Shown piece by piece: positions 1 through 5,395 of a stretch of 14,024 nt of DNA. Source of the stretch: JADLDV01 sp964546355. GTDB taxonomy: Bacteria > Patescibacteriota > Minisyncoccia > Phycocordibacterales > UBA9973. Positions within the stretch are counted from its first letter, which is position 1; each line of letters begins with the position of its first letter. The notes under the pieces are model-generated. The model was not told where the DNA came from and did not search any database. It was given only the letters and a program-made list of their open reading frames with translations. The position numbers and the translations under genes were made by a program. The stretch is taken from the NCBI GenBank assembly GCA_964546355.1, contig CAZJJM010000011.1, forward strand, positions 1 to 14,024, read 5' to 3'.

Positions 1-68
1 CGTAGCTCAGTCGGTAGAGCAGCTCCCTTTTAAGGAGATGGTCGAAGGTTCGATTCCTTCCGAGCGCA
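1..68 (+). tRNA. tRNA-Lys (anticodon TTT), 5' end cut by window
   Basis: The D arm, anticodon arm, variable loop and T arm are all readable. The anticodon loop at 27-33 is CTTTTAA with anticodon TTT at 29-31, so it decodes AAA/AAG as lysine. The T arm is GAAGG-TTCGATT-CCTTC. The 3' acceptor strand CGAGCGC (61-67) is followed by discriminator A68. The first two bases are the end of the 5' acceptor strand, so about five bases lie outside the window. The bases after the discriminator are CA, so a 3' CCA is not encoded and must be added by a CCA-adding enzyme. The outermost anticodon-stem pair (22/38) is a G-A mismatch. Confidence 0.95.
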
Positions 69-73
69 CAATG

Positions 74-101
74 AAAAAACACTCTTCATGGAGTGTTTTT
101 T
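74..101. terminator. Bidirectional intrinsic terminator
   Basis: A perfect 11-bp stem has arms at 74-84 (AAAAAACACTC) and 91-101 (GAGTGTTTTTT) around a 6-nt loop. The T run ends tRNA-Lys transcription on the plus strand. The A run gives the matching U tract for the minus-strand operon whose last gene stops at 120. Confidence 0.88.
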
Positions 102-119
102 CAATTCTAAAAATTCATT

Positions 120-755
120 TTAAGTGTATTTCTTGATAACCTTTTCAAATTCTTCCAAAGAAGATACAAAATGAAGCCACTCGTATTCCTTAGGATTTTT
201 CACTGAAGTACACAGTGTTTTCATCTTTTCTTCAATGAGATGTTTCCAGTCTGTTCCGTTTTTAGTTTGGAAAAATATAAGGGGTGTCATTTTCTTCTCA
301 TAACCACCAAACTTATTCATTCCATCTCTTACTATATTTTCATGAAAAACTATTGTTTCTTCTAATTCTGTACCATCCCCACCAAGTGGACAGATCACAG
401 CAATGTCACCCGAAGTAACTATTTTTAAACGATCAAATATATCTTCTGAAATATCTGTGAACGACGCCTCAGATACTCTACCCCATAGTCCATCGTGTTG
501 TTTCTGTGGAACTCCAATGTTCAGAAATGGAGAAAGATTATGTTCAGCAATATATTGATTTGCAGTATCACTTGTTGCCGACATTGCTCCTCCGCCATAC
601 CCACCATGAATAATTCCATAACCATTTTCAAGTAATATTTTTGTTAATTCCTCAATCATCTTATATTCTTCAGTTTCAGCATCTATGGTTGATTTACCAA
701 GCACTGATGCAAAATATTTTGCTTTTGATTCTTTTTTTATTTTTTCTATAGTCAT
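120..755 (-). CDS. LOG/SLOG-family nucleoside-5'-monophosphate phosphoribohydrolase-like protein
   Basis: The 211-residue Rossmann-type protein carries the LOG ('lonely guy') signatures. These are a glycine-rich loop HGGYGGGAMSA at 50-60, a conserved Arg109 in DIFDRL, and LGGDGTELEE at 124-133. The last matches PGGxGTxxE, with Leu in place of the Pro and Glu132 in the catalytic position. LOG enzymes and the related PpnN cleave the N-glycosidic bond of nucleoside 5'-monophosphates, giving free base plus ribose 5-phosphate. It is the last gene of a three-gene operon, starting 3 nt after the stop of the TS-family gene and ending at a bidirectional terminator. Next to a C5-modifying pyrimidine nucleotide enzyme, a plausible job is release of the modified base. 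The substrate cannot be read from sequence. An alternative is a general LOG-type housekeeping hydrolase or a SLOG nucleotide sensor. Confidence 0.85.
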   Translation of the reverse strand: MTIEKIKKESKAKYFASVLGKSTIDAETEEYKMIEELTKILLENGYGIIHGGYGGGAMSATSDTANQYIAEHNLSPFLNIGVPQKQHDGLWGRVSEASFTDISEDIFDRLKIVTSGDIAVICPLGGDGTELEETIVFHENIVRDGMNKFGGYEKKMTPLIFFQTKNGTDWKHLIEEKMKTLCTSVKNPKEYEWLHFVSSLEEFEKVIKKYT

Positions 756-758
756 AAG

Positions 759-1595
759 TTATATTGCTATTGGAAAATTAATCTTTTCCCCATGTTTATA
801 ATTAATAAATTCTGTATCTTCAAAATTCCAATCAAAAATGTTACTAAATTTATTAGTGGAAACGATGCTGTATGGTAAGGCGTTTGCTAATAAAAGTTTT
901 TTTGCTCCTTCTGTGTGATTTTCATATAATTCAACTTGACCAAACATACCGATTACCTTTCCTGCTTTATATCCCGTTTCAAGACACAAAAGATGAAGCA
1001 ATAAAGCATGTTGAGCAAAATCATTGGGTAAACCCAAACAAACATCGGCACTCCGTTGATAAAAAATCATTGTGAGTTCATCACCGTATTTAAGAATCTG
1101 AAAAGCAAATGAGCATGGTGGGACAGCTTGTTGATCTAAATCTTTTGGATTCCATTGTGACACAATAAGTCTTTTACTTTCAGGATCTTCCTTTATTGTT
1201 TTGATTAAATACATGATTTGATCTATACCCTGACCAGAATAATTTCCAATTCCTTTGTAGTCCGCACCAAAATTTCTCCATTCAAATCCATATGTAGGCC
1301 CAAGATCATTTTGATCTTTACTCTTTGGATTCTGCCAATAATCCCAAAAATGACACCCGTGATCAATAAGCCATTTCTTATCTGTGTAACCCTTAAGATA
1401 GAATTCGGTTTCTACTCTTATACTTTTTTGTGGCATTTTTCGAAGAGTAGACAAAGGGAAACCAAGTTTCATATCATGTTCTATTGTTTTGCCCAAAAGA
1501 CTGTACGCGGCAATCCCTGAGCGCGTAGGACGTAAGTAACCTTCATTGAGACATTCTTTTATTATTTCTTTATATTGAGTATCAAAGTTTTTCAT
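759..1595 (-). CDS. Thymidylate-synthase-family enzyme with Asn-to-Asp switch; likely (d)CMP methylase/hydroxymethylase
   Basis: At 278 residues the full TS fold is recognisable: GFPLST at 45-50, Glu62, WDYW at 84-87, DLGPTYG at 97-103, KRLIVSQWN at 141-149, catalytic Cys161 in PPC, YQRSADVCLGLPND at 179-192, and the C-terminal PIAI. TS transfers a one-carbon unit from methylene-tetrahydrofolate to C5 of a pyrimidine nucleotide. Aligned by eye to E. coli ThyA, Asn177, which reads the uracil 4-keto/N3 edge, is Asp192 here (codon GAT at 1020-1022). Asp at this site is characteristic of phage T4 dCMP hydroxymethylase and converts TS to cytosine nucleotides in known mutants. Other active-site changes are His207 to Glu222 (sugar 3'-OH contact), Arg126 to Lys141 (phosphate contact) and His147 to Ser162. 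Its ATG overlaps the methyltransferase TGA by 4 nt. Whether the product is methylated or hydroxymethylated, and ribo or deoxy, is open. An ordinary thymidylate synthase is less likely. Confidence 0.88.
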   Translation of the reverse strand: MKNFDTQYKEIIKECLNEGYLRPTRSGIAAYSLLGKTIEHDMKLGFPLSTLRKMPQKSIRVETEFYLKGYTDKKWLIDHGCHFWDYWQNPKSKDQNDLGPTYGFEWRNFGADYKGIGNYSGQGIDQIMYLIKTIKEDPESKRLIVSQWNPKDLDQQAVPPCSFAFQILKYGDELTMIFYQRSADVCLGLPNDFAQHALLLHLLCLETGYKAGKVIGMFGQVELYENHTEGAKKLLLANALPYSIVSTNKFSNIFDWNFEDTEFINYKHGEKINFPIAI

Positions 1596-2350
1596 ATAGG
1601 TTTTTTAACTTGCATTACTAATGTAAACGGGATCATTCTTGATTTATTTATTGAGTATGTATTTGAAAAAATATGTTTCTTTTCTTTGTCGTTATTTGTA
1701 CTAATTTCATGGAATTCTGTTACTTCAAACCCAACTTTTCTCAGGATCTGGAACCATGTACTTGGTTTAGCTTGAAATGACTGAATGTTATAGCCTGTTT
1801 GATTCCAGTTGTATCTAACCGTTGGTTTATCTTGATTATATGAATTTTGAAAAATTATTTTTCCATTTTGCTCATCAACAACTCGAACCAAATAATGATC
1901 CCAACTGAAAGTAAACCTTCCTCCTGGTTTAAGAACTCTGAAAATCTCTTTTAAAGTCTTTTCGATGTTTTCTGACCAACCGATTCCATAAATGCTAAAT
2001 GCTTCATCAAATGTGTTTTCTGAATAAGAAAGTTTTTTTGACATATCAGCAATTTGAAAAGAAAATTCTTTACTACTGTATTTTTTATTTGCTTCACTAA
2101 TAGCATTTTGAGAAATATCAATACCAATATATGTTTTCGGGGATTTTTTGATAATAAATGGTACTGATTCACCTATACCGCAACCGATCTCTAGTACTGA
2201 TTTACCTGTGATTGTTAGCAAATTTGAAGTGAGATCTGATCCAGAAGAGTGGATTCCCCATGCAGGAAGAAACGTGCCACCAGAATGATATTCACCTTCG
2301 TAAAGTGAGTTCCAAGCTTTAGTATTATTGGTTTTGACCTTATTTTTCAT
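1592..2350 (-). CDS. Class I SAM-dependent methyltransferase
   Basis: The 252-residue soluble protein has a class I methyltransferase core. Motif I VLEIGCGIG lies at 52-60, the acidic ribose-binding residue is Asp78 in GIDIS, a motif II-like Asp102 sits in ADM, and LKPGG is at 140-144. The N-terminal 40 residues and the C-terminal third (about 150-252) are not typical of a generic Methyltransf_11 domain and probably form the substrate cap. It is the first gene of the divergent operon, and its stop codon overlaps the start of the TS-family gene (ATGA), implying translational coupling. The substrate is unknown. By analogy with the bacimethrin pathway it might O-methylate a hydroxymethylcytosine released by the neighbouring LOG-family protein. 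No restriction-modification motif such as DPPY is seen. Confidence 0.85.
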   Translation of the reverse strand: MKNKVKTNNTKAWNSLYEGEYHSGGTFLPAWGIHSSGSDLTSNLLTITGKSVLEIGCGIGESVPFIIKKSPKTYIGIDISQNAISEANKKYSSKEFSFQIADMSKKLSYSENTFDEAFSIYGIGWSENIEKTLKEIFRVLKPGGRFTFSWDHYLVRVVDEQNGKIIFQNSYNQDKPTVRYNWNQTGYNIQSFQAKPSTWFQILRKVGFEVTEFHEISTNNDKEKKHIFSNTYSINKSRMIPFTLVMQVKKPI

Positions 2351-2360
2351 GTCTATAGTT

Positions 2361-2383
2361 TACAATATTATTTAAATATTGTA
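2361..2383. promoter_or_regulatory. Perfect 9-bp inverted repeat, candidate operator
   Basis: The arms TACAATATT (2361-2369) and AATATTGTA (2375-2383) are perfect inverted repeats around the 5-nt spacer ATTTA. The repeat lies 10 bp before the methyltransferase start, inside its probable 5' leader, so a bound repressor could block the operon. It is AT-rich and could in part be chance. Confidence 0.5.
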
Positions 2384-2400
2384 CTATTTTTTAGACATAT

Positions 2401-2406
2401 ATTATA
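2401..2406 (-). promoter_or_regulatory. Possible -10 box (TATAAT) of the methyltransferase/TS/LOG operon
   Basis: Read on the minus strand the hexamer is an exact TATAAT. It would start transcription near 2394 and give a leader of about 44 nt that spans the 2361-2383 palindrome. No convincing -35 box is seen, and the region is AT-rich enough to give chance matches. Confidence 0.4.
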
Positions 2407-2443
2407 TTATTAACATTTCTAGCTTTATTTATAAAGATTATGA

Positions 2444-2449
2444 TATACT
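2444..2449 (+). promoter_or_regulatory. Extended -10 box of the TrmB-family regulator
   Basis: TATACT is preceded by TG and one base (TGATATACT, 2441-2449), an extended -10 element. The predicted start near 2456 places the 2457-2473 palindrome at the very start of the transcript, an arrangement that suits autorepression. Confidence 0.6.
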
Positions 2450-2456
2450 AAATGTG

Positions 2457-2473
2457 TGTCTGTTTTTCAGACA
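2457..2473. promoter_or_regulatory. 17-bp palindrome TGTCTG-N5-CAGACA, candidate operator of the TrmB-family regulator
   Basis: Perfect 6-bp arms flank TTTTT. The palindrome overlaps the predicted transcription start of the regulator gene and ends 12 bp before its ATG. The half-site AGACAT recurs at 2393-2398 and, inverted, at 2349-2354, on the operon side of the same intergenic region. Recurrence supports a protein-binding site rather than only an RNA hairpin. Confidence 0.55.
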
Positions 2474-2485
2474 TATTAAAATTAT

Positions 2486-3232
2486 ATGAACAAAATTACA
2501 GTTTTACTTCAAAAATATGGCTTTGATGAGCGTCATTCTAAAGTTTATATCCATTTATTATCTACCCTTGAAAATACCGTTCTCGGAGTAGCAAAAGCTA
2601 CCAATATTCCCAGAACAACGGTATATACGATTCTTAGTGAATTGAAAGATCAAAACCTTGTTTCTTCTTTCAGAAAAAATAAAGTTCAGTTTTGGACACC
2701 AGAAAGTATAAACCAGCTCAAAGTTAATATTGAACAGAAAAAAGAAGTGGTTGAATCTCTTCTTCCTCTATTAAAAGAATTAACGAGTAGAGCTCATAAT
2801 AATGATTCGTCAATTCGATTGTTTACGGGAAAAGAAGGTTTGAAGATTGTTTGGGAAGACATTATTTCATGTCTCGAAAATGAAAAACCTCCATTTGTAT
2901 ATGCAATTTCTCATACAGATCTTTACTCTATTTTGCCAAAATATTTCCCAGCATGGATAGAGCGACGAAAAAAATCAAAGGTCTTTGCAAAACTTATTGT
3001 TCATCATGGACACGAACATCTTCGATCAGATAACGGACAAGAAGTTCGTGTGATGCCTGAAAAATATATTTTTACTGGAGATCTTACTATTTACGGAAAA
3101 AAGGTTGCAATATTTGTATTTGAAAAAGACCGTTATGAATCAATAATTATTGATTCACCTGCTTTTGTGCAAATGATACAAGGTATATTTAACTATACTT
3201 GGGATAATTTAGGAGAATCGGCAAAAATCTAA
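2486..3232 (+). CDS. TrmB-family transcriptional regulator
   Basis: The 248-residue protein begins with a winged helix-turn-helix of TrmB type. The recognition region runs about 31-56 and includes VAKATNIPRTTVYTILSEL. A charged helical linker spans about 75-105 and a C-terminal sensor-like domain about 106-240, with the motifs RLFTGKEGLK and TGDLTIYGKKVAIF. The C-terminal part resembles the phospholipase-D-like effector domain of TrmB relatives. It lacks two HxK motifs, so it is not expected to be catalytic. It is divergent from the methyltransferase/TS/LOG operon across a 135-bp region with palindromes, so it probably controls that operon and itself. The ligand is unknown. No clear Shine-Dalgarno site precedes its ATG, and a strong terminator follows. 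Confidence 0.85.
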   Translation: MNKITVLLQKYGFDERHSKVYIHLLSTLENTVLGVAKATNIPRTTVYTILSELKDQNLVSSFRKNKVQFWTPESINQLKVNIEQKKEVVESLLPLLKELTSRAHNNDSSIRLFTGKEGLKIVWEDIISCLENEKPPFVYAISHTDLYSILPKYFPAWIERRKKSKVFAKLIVHHGHEHLRSDNGQEVRVMPEKYIFTGDLTIYGKKVAIFVFEKDRYESIIIDSPAFVQMIQGIFNYTWDNLGESAKI

Positions 3233-3241
3233 CTGAAATAC

Positions 3242-3270
3242 AAAACAGCACTTTTCAGTGCTGTTTTTTT
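3242..3270. terminator. Bidirectional intrinsic terminator between convergent genes
   Basis: An 11-bp stem has arms AAAACAGCACT (3242-3252) and AGTGCTGTTTT (3257-3267), a TTTC loop and a T run to 3270. It ends the TrmB-family gene on the plus strand. The A run at its left side serves the minus-strand ZIP-like gene, whose stop codon begins at 3269 and touches the hairpin. Confidence 0.88.
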
Positions 3271-3952
3271 AATGCTGATGCATCAAACTTAATACATACG
3301 CAATCAAGATACCAATGACGCTCCATGAAAAATACAGGTCTTGTTTAAACTTATTTCGAAGCCACAGGAAAATATCAGTAGCAATAAGTGTATACAACCC
3401 AATACTTAAGTATGAAGAAATTTCATAAAACAATGTTCCTTCACCAACAGAAATACCAGCAAGTACAACAAGAACACCAAGCCCAATCCCTAAACTAGAA
3501 GCACCGAGTGTTACCAGTGTCACAATGTTATTGGTATATGACATTGATTTCAATGTTGTATACAACGCAGTGATTCTAATCATTTCATGAATCGATATCA
3601 TCAACAAAAGTACCAGCAAGCTCTGTACACCCTTTTGAATAGTGAGCGCAAATAATGCTCCATCAAAAAAAGTATGGACCAAGCTTGCAAGGGCAATTAG
3701 TCCCAGAAATACTTTGTCGTCTTTTGTGGGATTGTGAACATGATCACAACATGAAACATGTTTTGCTAAAAACTGCGCAAAACCCACACCGATCAACACG
3801 CTCACTACTACATAAAAAGATTTCTCCAACGTAACACTTTGTTCAAAAACTTCATGTATCTGGTTCAAACAAAGTCCAAAAATAAAACCAACTCCAATAT
3901 AGAGAAGATACGCTGTTTTGCTATGTGTTTTTATATTCATACTATGTGTCAT
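3269..3952 (-). CDS. ZIP-like metal (probably zinc) transporter
   Basis: The 227-residue, very hydrophobic protein has about seven membrane segments. ZIP carriers import Zn2+ or other divalent metals using conserved residues in TM4 and TM5. Here TM4 carries HTFFDG (His93, Asp97), like the family HNxxDG. TM5 carries His122-Glu123 in SIHEMIRI, but the second Glu of the usual HExxxE-type motif is missing, so one of the two family metal sites may be lost. A Cys/His loop (CCDHVH at 68-73) and the C-terminal MHQH are additional possible ligands. It is divergent from a Fur-family regulator with a shared palindrome, which supports metal-responsive control. Met5 is an alternative start. A divergent non-transporting membrane protein cannot be excluded. 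Confidence 0.75.
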   Translation of the reverse strand: MTHSMNIKTHSKTAYLLYIGVGFIFGLCLNQIHEVFEQSVTLEKSFYVVVSVLIGVGFAQFLAKHVSCCDHVHNPTKDDKVFLGLIALASLVHTFFDGALFALTIQKGVQSLLVLLLMISIHEMIRITALYTTLKSMSYTNNIVTLVTLGASSLGIGLGVLVVLAGISVGEGTLFYEISSYLSIGLYTLIATDIFLWLRNKFKQDLYFSWSVIGILIAYVLSLMHQH

Positions 3953-3967
3953 TTTTTTATTTTTTCT

Positions 3968-3988
3968 AAATGCGAATTATTTGCATTT
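3968..3988. promoter_or_regulatory. Fur/Zur-type operator (21-bp near-perfect palindrome)
   Basis: The half-sites AAATGCGAAT and ATTTGCATTT flank one central base (3978) and match each other at all but one of ten positions. The ...AAT-N-ATT... core is the layout of known Fur, Zur and PerR boxes. It lies between the ZIP-like gene and the Fur-family gene and covers the latter's -35 hexamer, so repression of the regulator by its own product is likely, with co-control of the transporter. Confidence 0.82.
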
Positions 3989-4009
3989 GTTTCTAGAATA
4001 GACTATACT
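3981..4009 (+). promoter_or_regulatory. Promoter of the Fur-headed operon
   Basis: The -35 box TTGCAT (3981-3986) and the -10 box TATACT (4004-4009) are 17 bp apart. The -35 lies inside the palindrome at 3968-3988. Transcription should begin near 4016, leaving a leader of only about 8 nt before the ATG at 4024. Confidence 0.75.
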
Positions 4010-4023
4010 CTTTTTATAGACAT

Positions 4024-4461
4024 ATGTCAAAACATACACACAAAAGAGAAACACCCGAACTACTTCTCCAAAACGCCGGATTGAAGAAAACAAAAGCAAG
4101 ACTGGCAATTCTGACATATCTACAAGAGCACCCAACACCACACTCCACTGAAGATATATCTCGCGCACTAGTAAATAACACTGATACCTCGACTATATAC
4201 CGATCACTCGAGACACTGGAATCATGTCGTATTATCACTAGGATTGATTTTAAAAAAGGAAGAGCGTACTATGAAATAGTAGATCCTGACCACCACCATC
4301 ACCATATAACATGTACTGATTGTGGCATGATTGAAGATGTGCCCGTATGTGACGTAGAGATGCTTATCAAAAAAGCTCTCTCAAAAACAAAGATATTTGA
4401 TTCCATACACACGCATACATTAGAATTTTTTGGACATTGCAGTCGCTGTAAAAATAATTAA
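4024..4461 (+). CDS. Fur-family metal-dependent repressor (Zur-like)
   Basis: The 145-residue protein has normal Fur length. The winged-helix DNA-binding domain (about 10-85) includes the recognition segment NNTDTSTIYRSLETLES. The dimerisation/metal domain follows, with the His cluster 90-94 and the paired cysteines Cys97/Cys100 and Cys139/Cys142 that hold a structural zinc in this family. His129, His131 and His138 are further candidate ligands. It is the first gene of an operon with a thioredoxin-like protein, a DsbB-like protein and a YibE/F protein, and it is divergent from a ZIP-like transporter. That neighbour makes Zur the best guess, while Fur, Mur and PerR cannot be told apart safely from sequence. 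A palindrome over its own promoter implies autoregulation. Confidence 0.93.
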   Translation: MSKHTHKRETPELLLQNAGLKKTKARLAILTYLQEHPTPHSTEDISRALVNNTDTSTIYRSLETLESCRIITRIDFKKGRAYYEIVDPDHHHHHITCTDCGMIEDVPVCDVEMLIKKALSKTKIFDSIHTHTLEFFGHCSRCKNN

Positions 4462-4472
4462 TACTATAACTT

Positions 4473-4865
4473 ATGAAAAATATACTTATCTGGTCTCTTG
4501 TTACTATTGTTTTTGTTGGAGGAATACTTGTGCTCGTGAAAAAACCTTCTGGTCCTGGAAAATATGATCAATTTGCACAATGTCTCGCTGACAAAGGTGC
4601 AAAATTCTATGGTGCATTTTGGTGTCCTCATTGTCAAAATCAAAAGCGTATGTTTGGTAGTAAATCTGCAAAACTCCTTCCATATACAGAATGTTCTACA
4701 CCTGACGGAAAAGGTACAACACAAGCATGTATTGATGCTGGTGTAAAAAGTTACCCAACATGGAAATTTGCAGACGGAACAGAACTTGTCGGAGAAATTC
4801 CACTTATACAACTCGCAGAAAAAACAGCTTGTGTTATGGAACAACCTGTAACTGAAACACAGTAA
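4473..4865 (+). CDS. Membrane-anchored thioredoxin-like protein (WCPHC)
   Basis: The 130-residue protein has an uncleaved N-terminal membrane anchor (about 5-22), so the domain faces outside the cytoplasm. Its active site is FWCPHC with Cys51 and Cys54. The cis-proline is Pro95 in SYPTW. The segment AFWCPHCQNQKRMFG closely resembles the thioredoxin domain linked to VKOR oxidases in plants and bacteria. Four further cysteines (37, 74, 86, 120) may form structural or relay disulfides. It should oxidise or isomerise exported proteins and be recharged by the DsbB-like protein encoded 8 bp downstream. It follows the Fur-family gene by 11 bp in the same operon. Confidence 0.87.
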   Translation: MKNILIWSLVTIVFVGGILVLVKKPSGPGKYDQFAQCLADKGAKFYGAFWCPHCQNQKRMFGSKSAKLLPYTECSTPDGKGTTQACIDAGVKSYPTWKFADGTELVGEIPLIQLAEKTACVMEQPVTETQ

Positions 4866-4873
4866 TTACTCAT

Positions 4874-5395
4874 ATGCTTACCTACTTACCTTTCATTAAT
4901 ACACTTATCGGTATCGGCGTAACACTTGCCGGAATCAATGGAATAATCGCGTTTTATTTTTTCATTACAAAAAAAGAAAATGCGTACACCAGATGGGTAC
5001 AAAAATATGCACTTTGGATTGGGTTAAAAATTTCTGTACTTGCCGTAATAGTCAGTCTATTCTATTCAGATGTTGTTGGGTATCTCCCGTGCAAACTTTG
5101 TTGGTTTGCAAGAATATTCATGTACCCACAAGTCATACTCTTCGCAATAGCACTTCGCAAAAAAATCCCTGTTCGTCTATATAGCATCGGACTAACTATT
5201 GGAGGGATGATTATTACTCTCTACCACAACTATATTTATCTCGGAGGATATTCCCCACTTCCTTGTGATGCAGCTGCGTCTTGTACACAACGATTCGTTT
5301 TTGAACTTGGATTCATTACAATTCCATTTATGGCAACAGCTGGATTCATAGCGATTTTAGGAGTAATTCTTTTGTATAAAGAAAACAATGCGTAA
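4874..5395 (+). CDS. DsbB/BdbC-type disulfide-bond oxidoreductase
   Basis: The 173-residue integral membrane protein has two cysteine pairs on the same side of the membrane: Cys73/Cys76 in PCKLCWFAR and Cys131/Cys137 in PCDAAASC. The segment GFITIPFMA (146-154) is typical of BdbC. Such enzymes re-oxidise a thioredoxin-like partner and pass electrons to quinone or another acceptor. Five membrane segments are visible (about 8-32, 47-64, 80-96, 101-121, 146-167), one more than in E. coli DsbB, because of an extra N-terminal helix. The partner is evidently the anchored thioredoxin-like protein just upstream. Its last codons overlap the start of the next gene by 8 nt. Confidence 0.9.
   Translation: MLTYLPFINTLIGIGVTLAGINGIIAFYFFITKKENAYTRWVQKYALWIGLKISVLAVIVSLFYSDVVGYLPCKLCWFARIFMYPQVILFAIALRKKIPVRLYSIGLTIGGMIITLYHNYIYLGGYSPLPCDAAASCTQRFVFELGFITIPFMATAGFIAILGVILLYKENNA

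Noticed and set aside
1..68. tRNA-Lys as an integration site for the left-hand operon
   Set aside because: I looked for a second copy of the tRNA 3' end near the other side of the operon (to about 3300) and saw none, and there is no integrase gene.
1592..1594. Alternative genetic code with TGA as Gly
   Set aside because: TGA ends the methyltransferase in a classic ATGA overlap and reading through would run into the next gene out of frame. TAA and TAG end the other genes normally.
3991..3998. TTCTAGAA palindrome near the Fur-family promoter
   Set aside because: It is only 8 bp, AT-rich and lies in the promoter spacer. The adjacent 21-bp palindrome explains regulation better.
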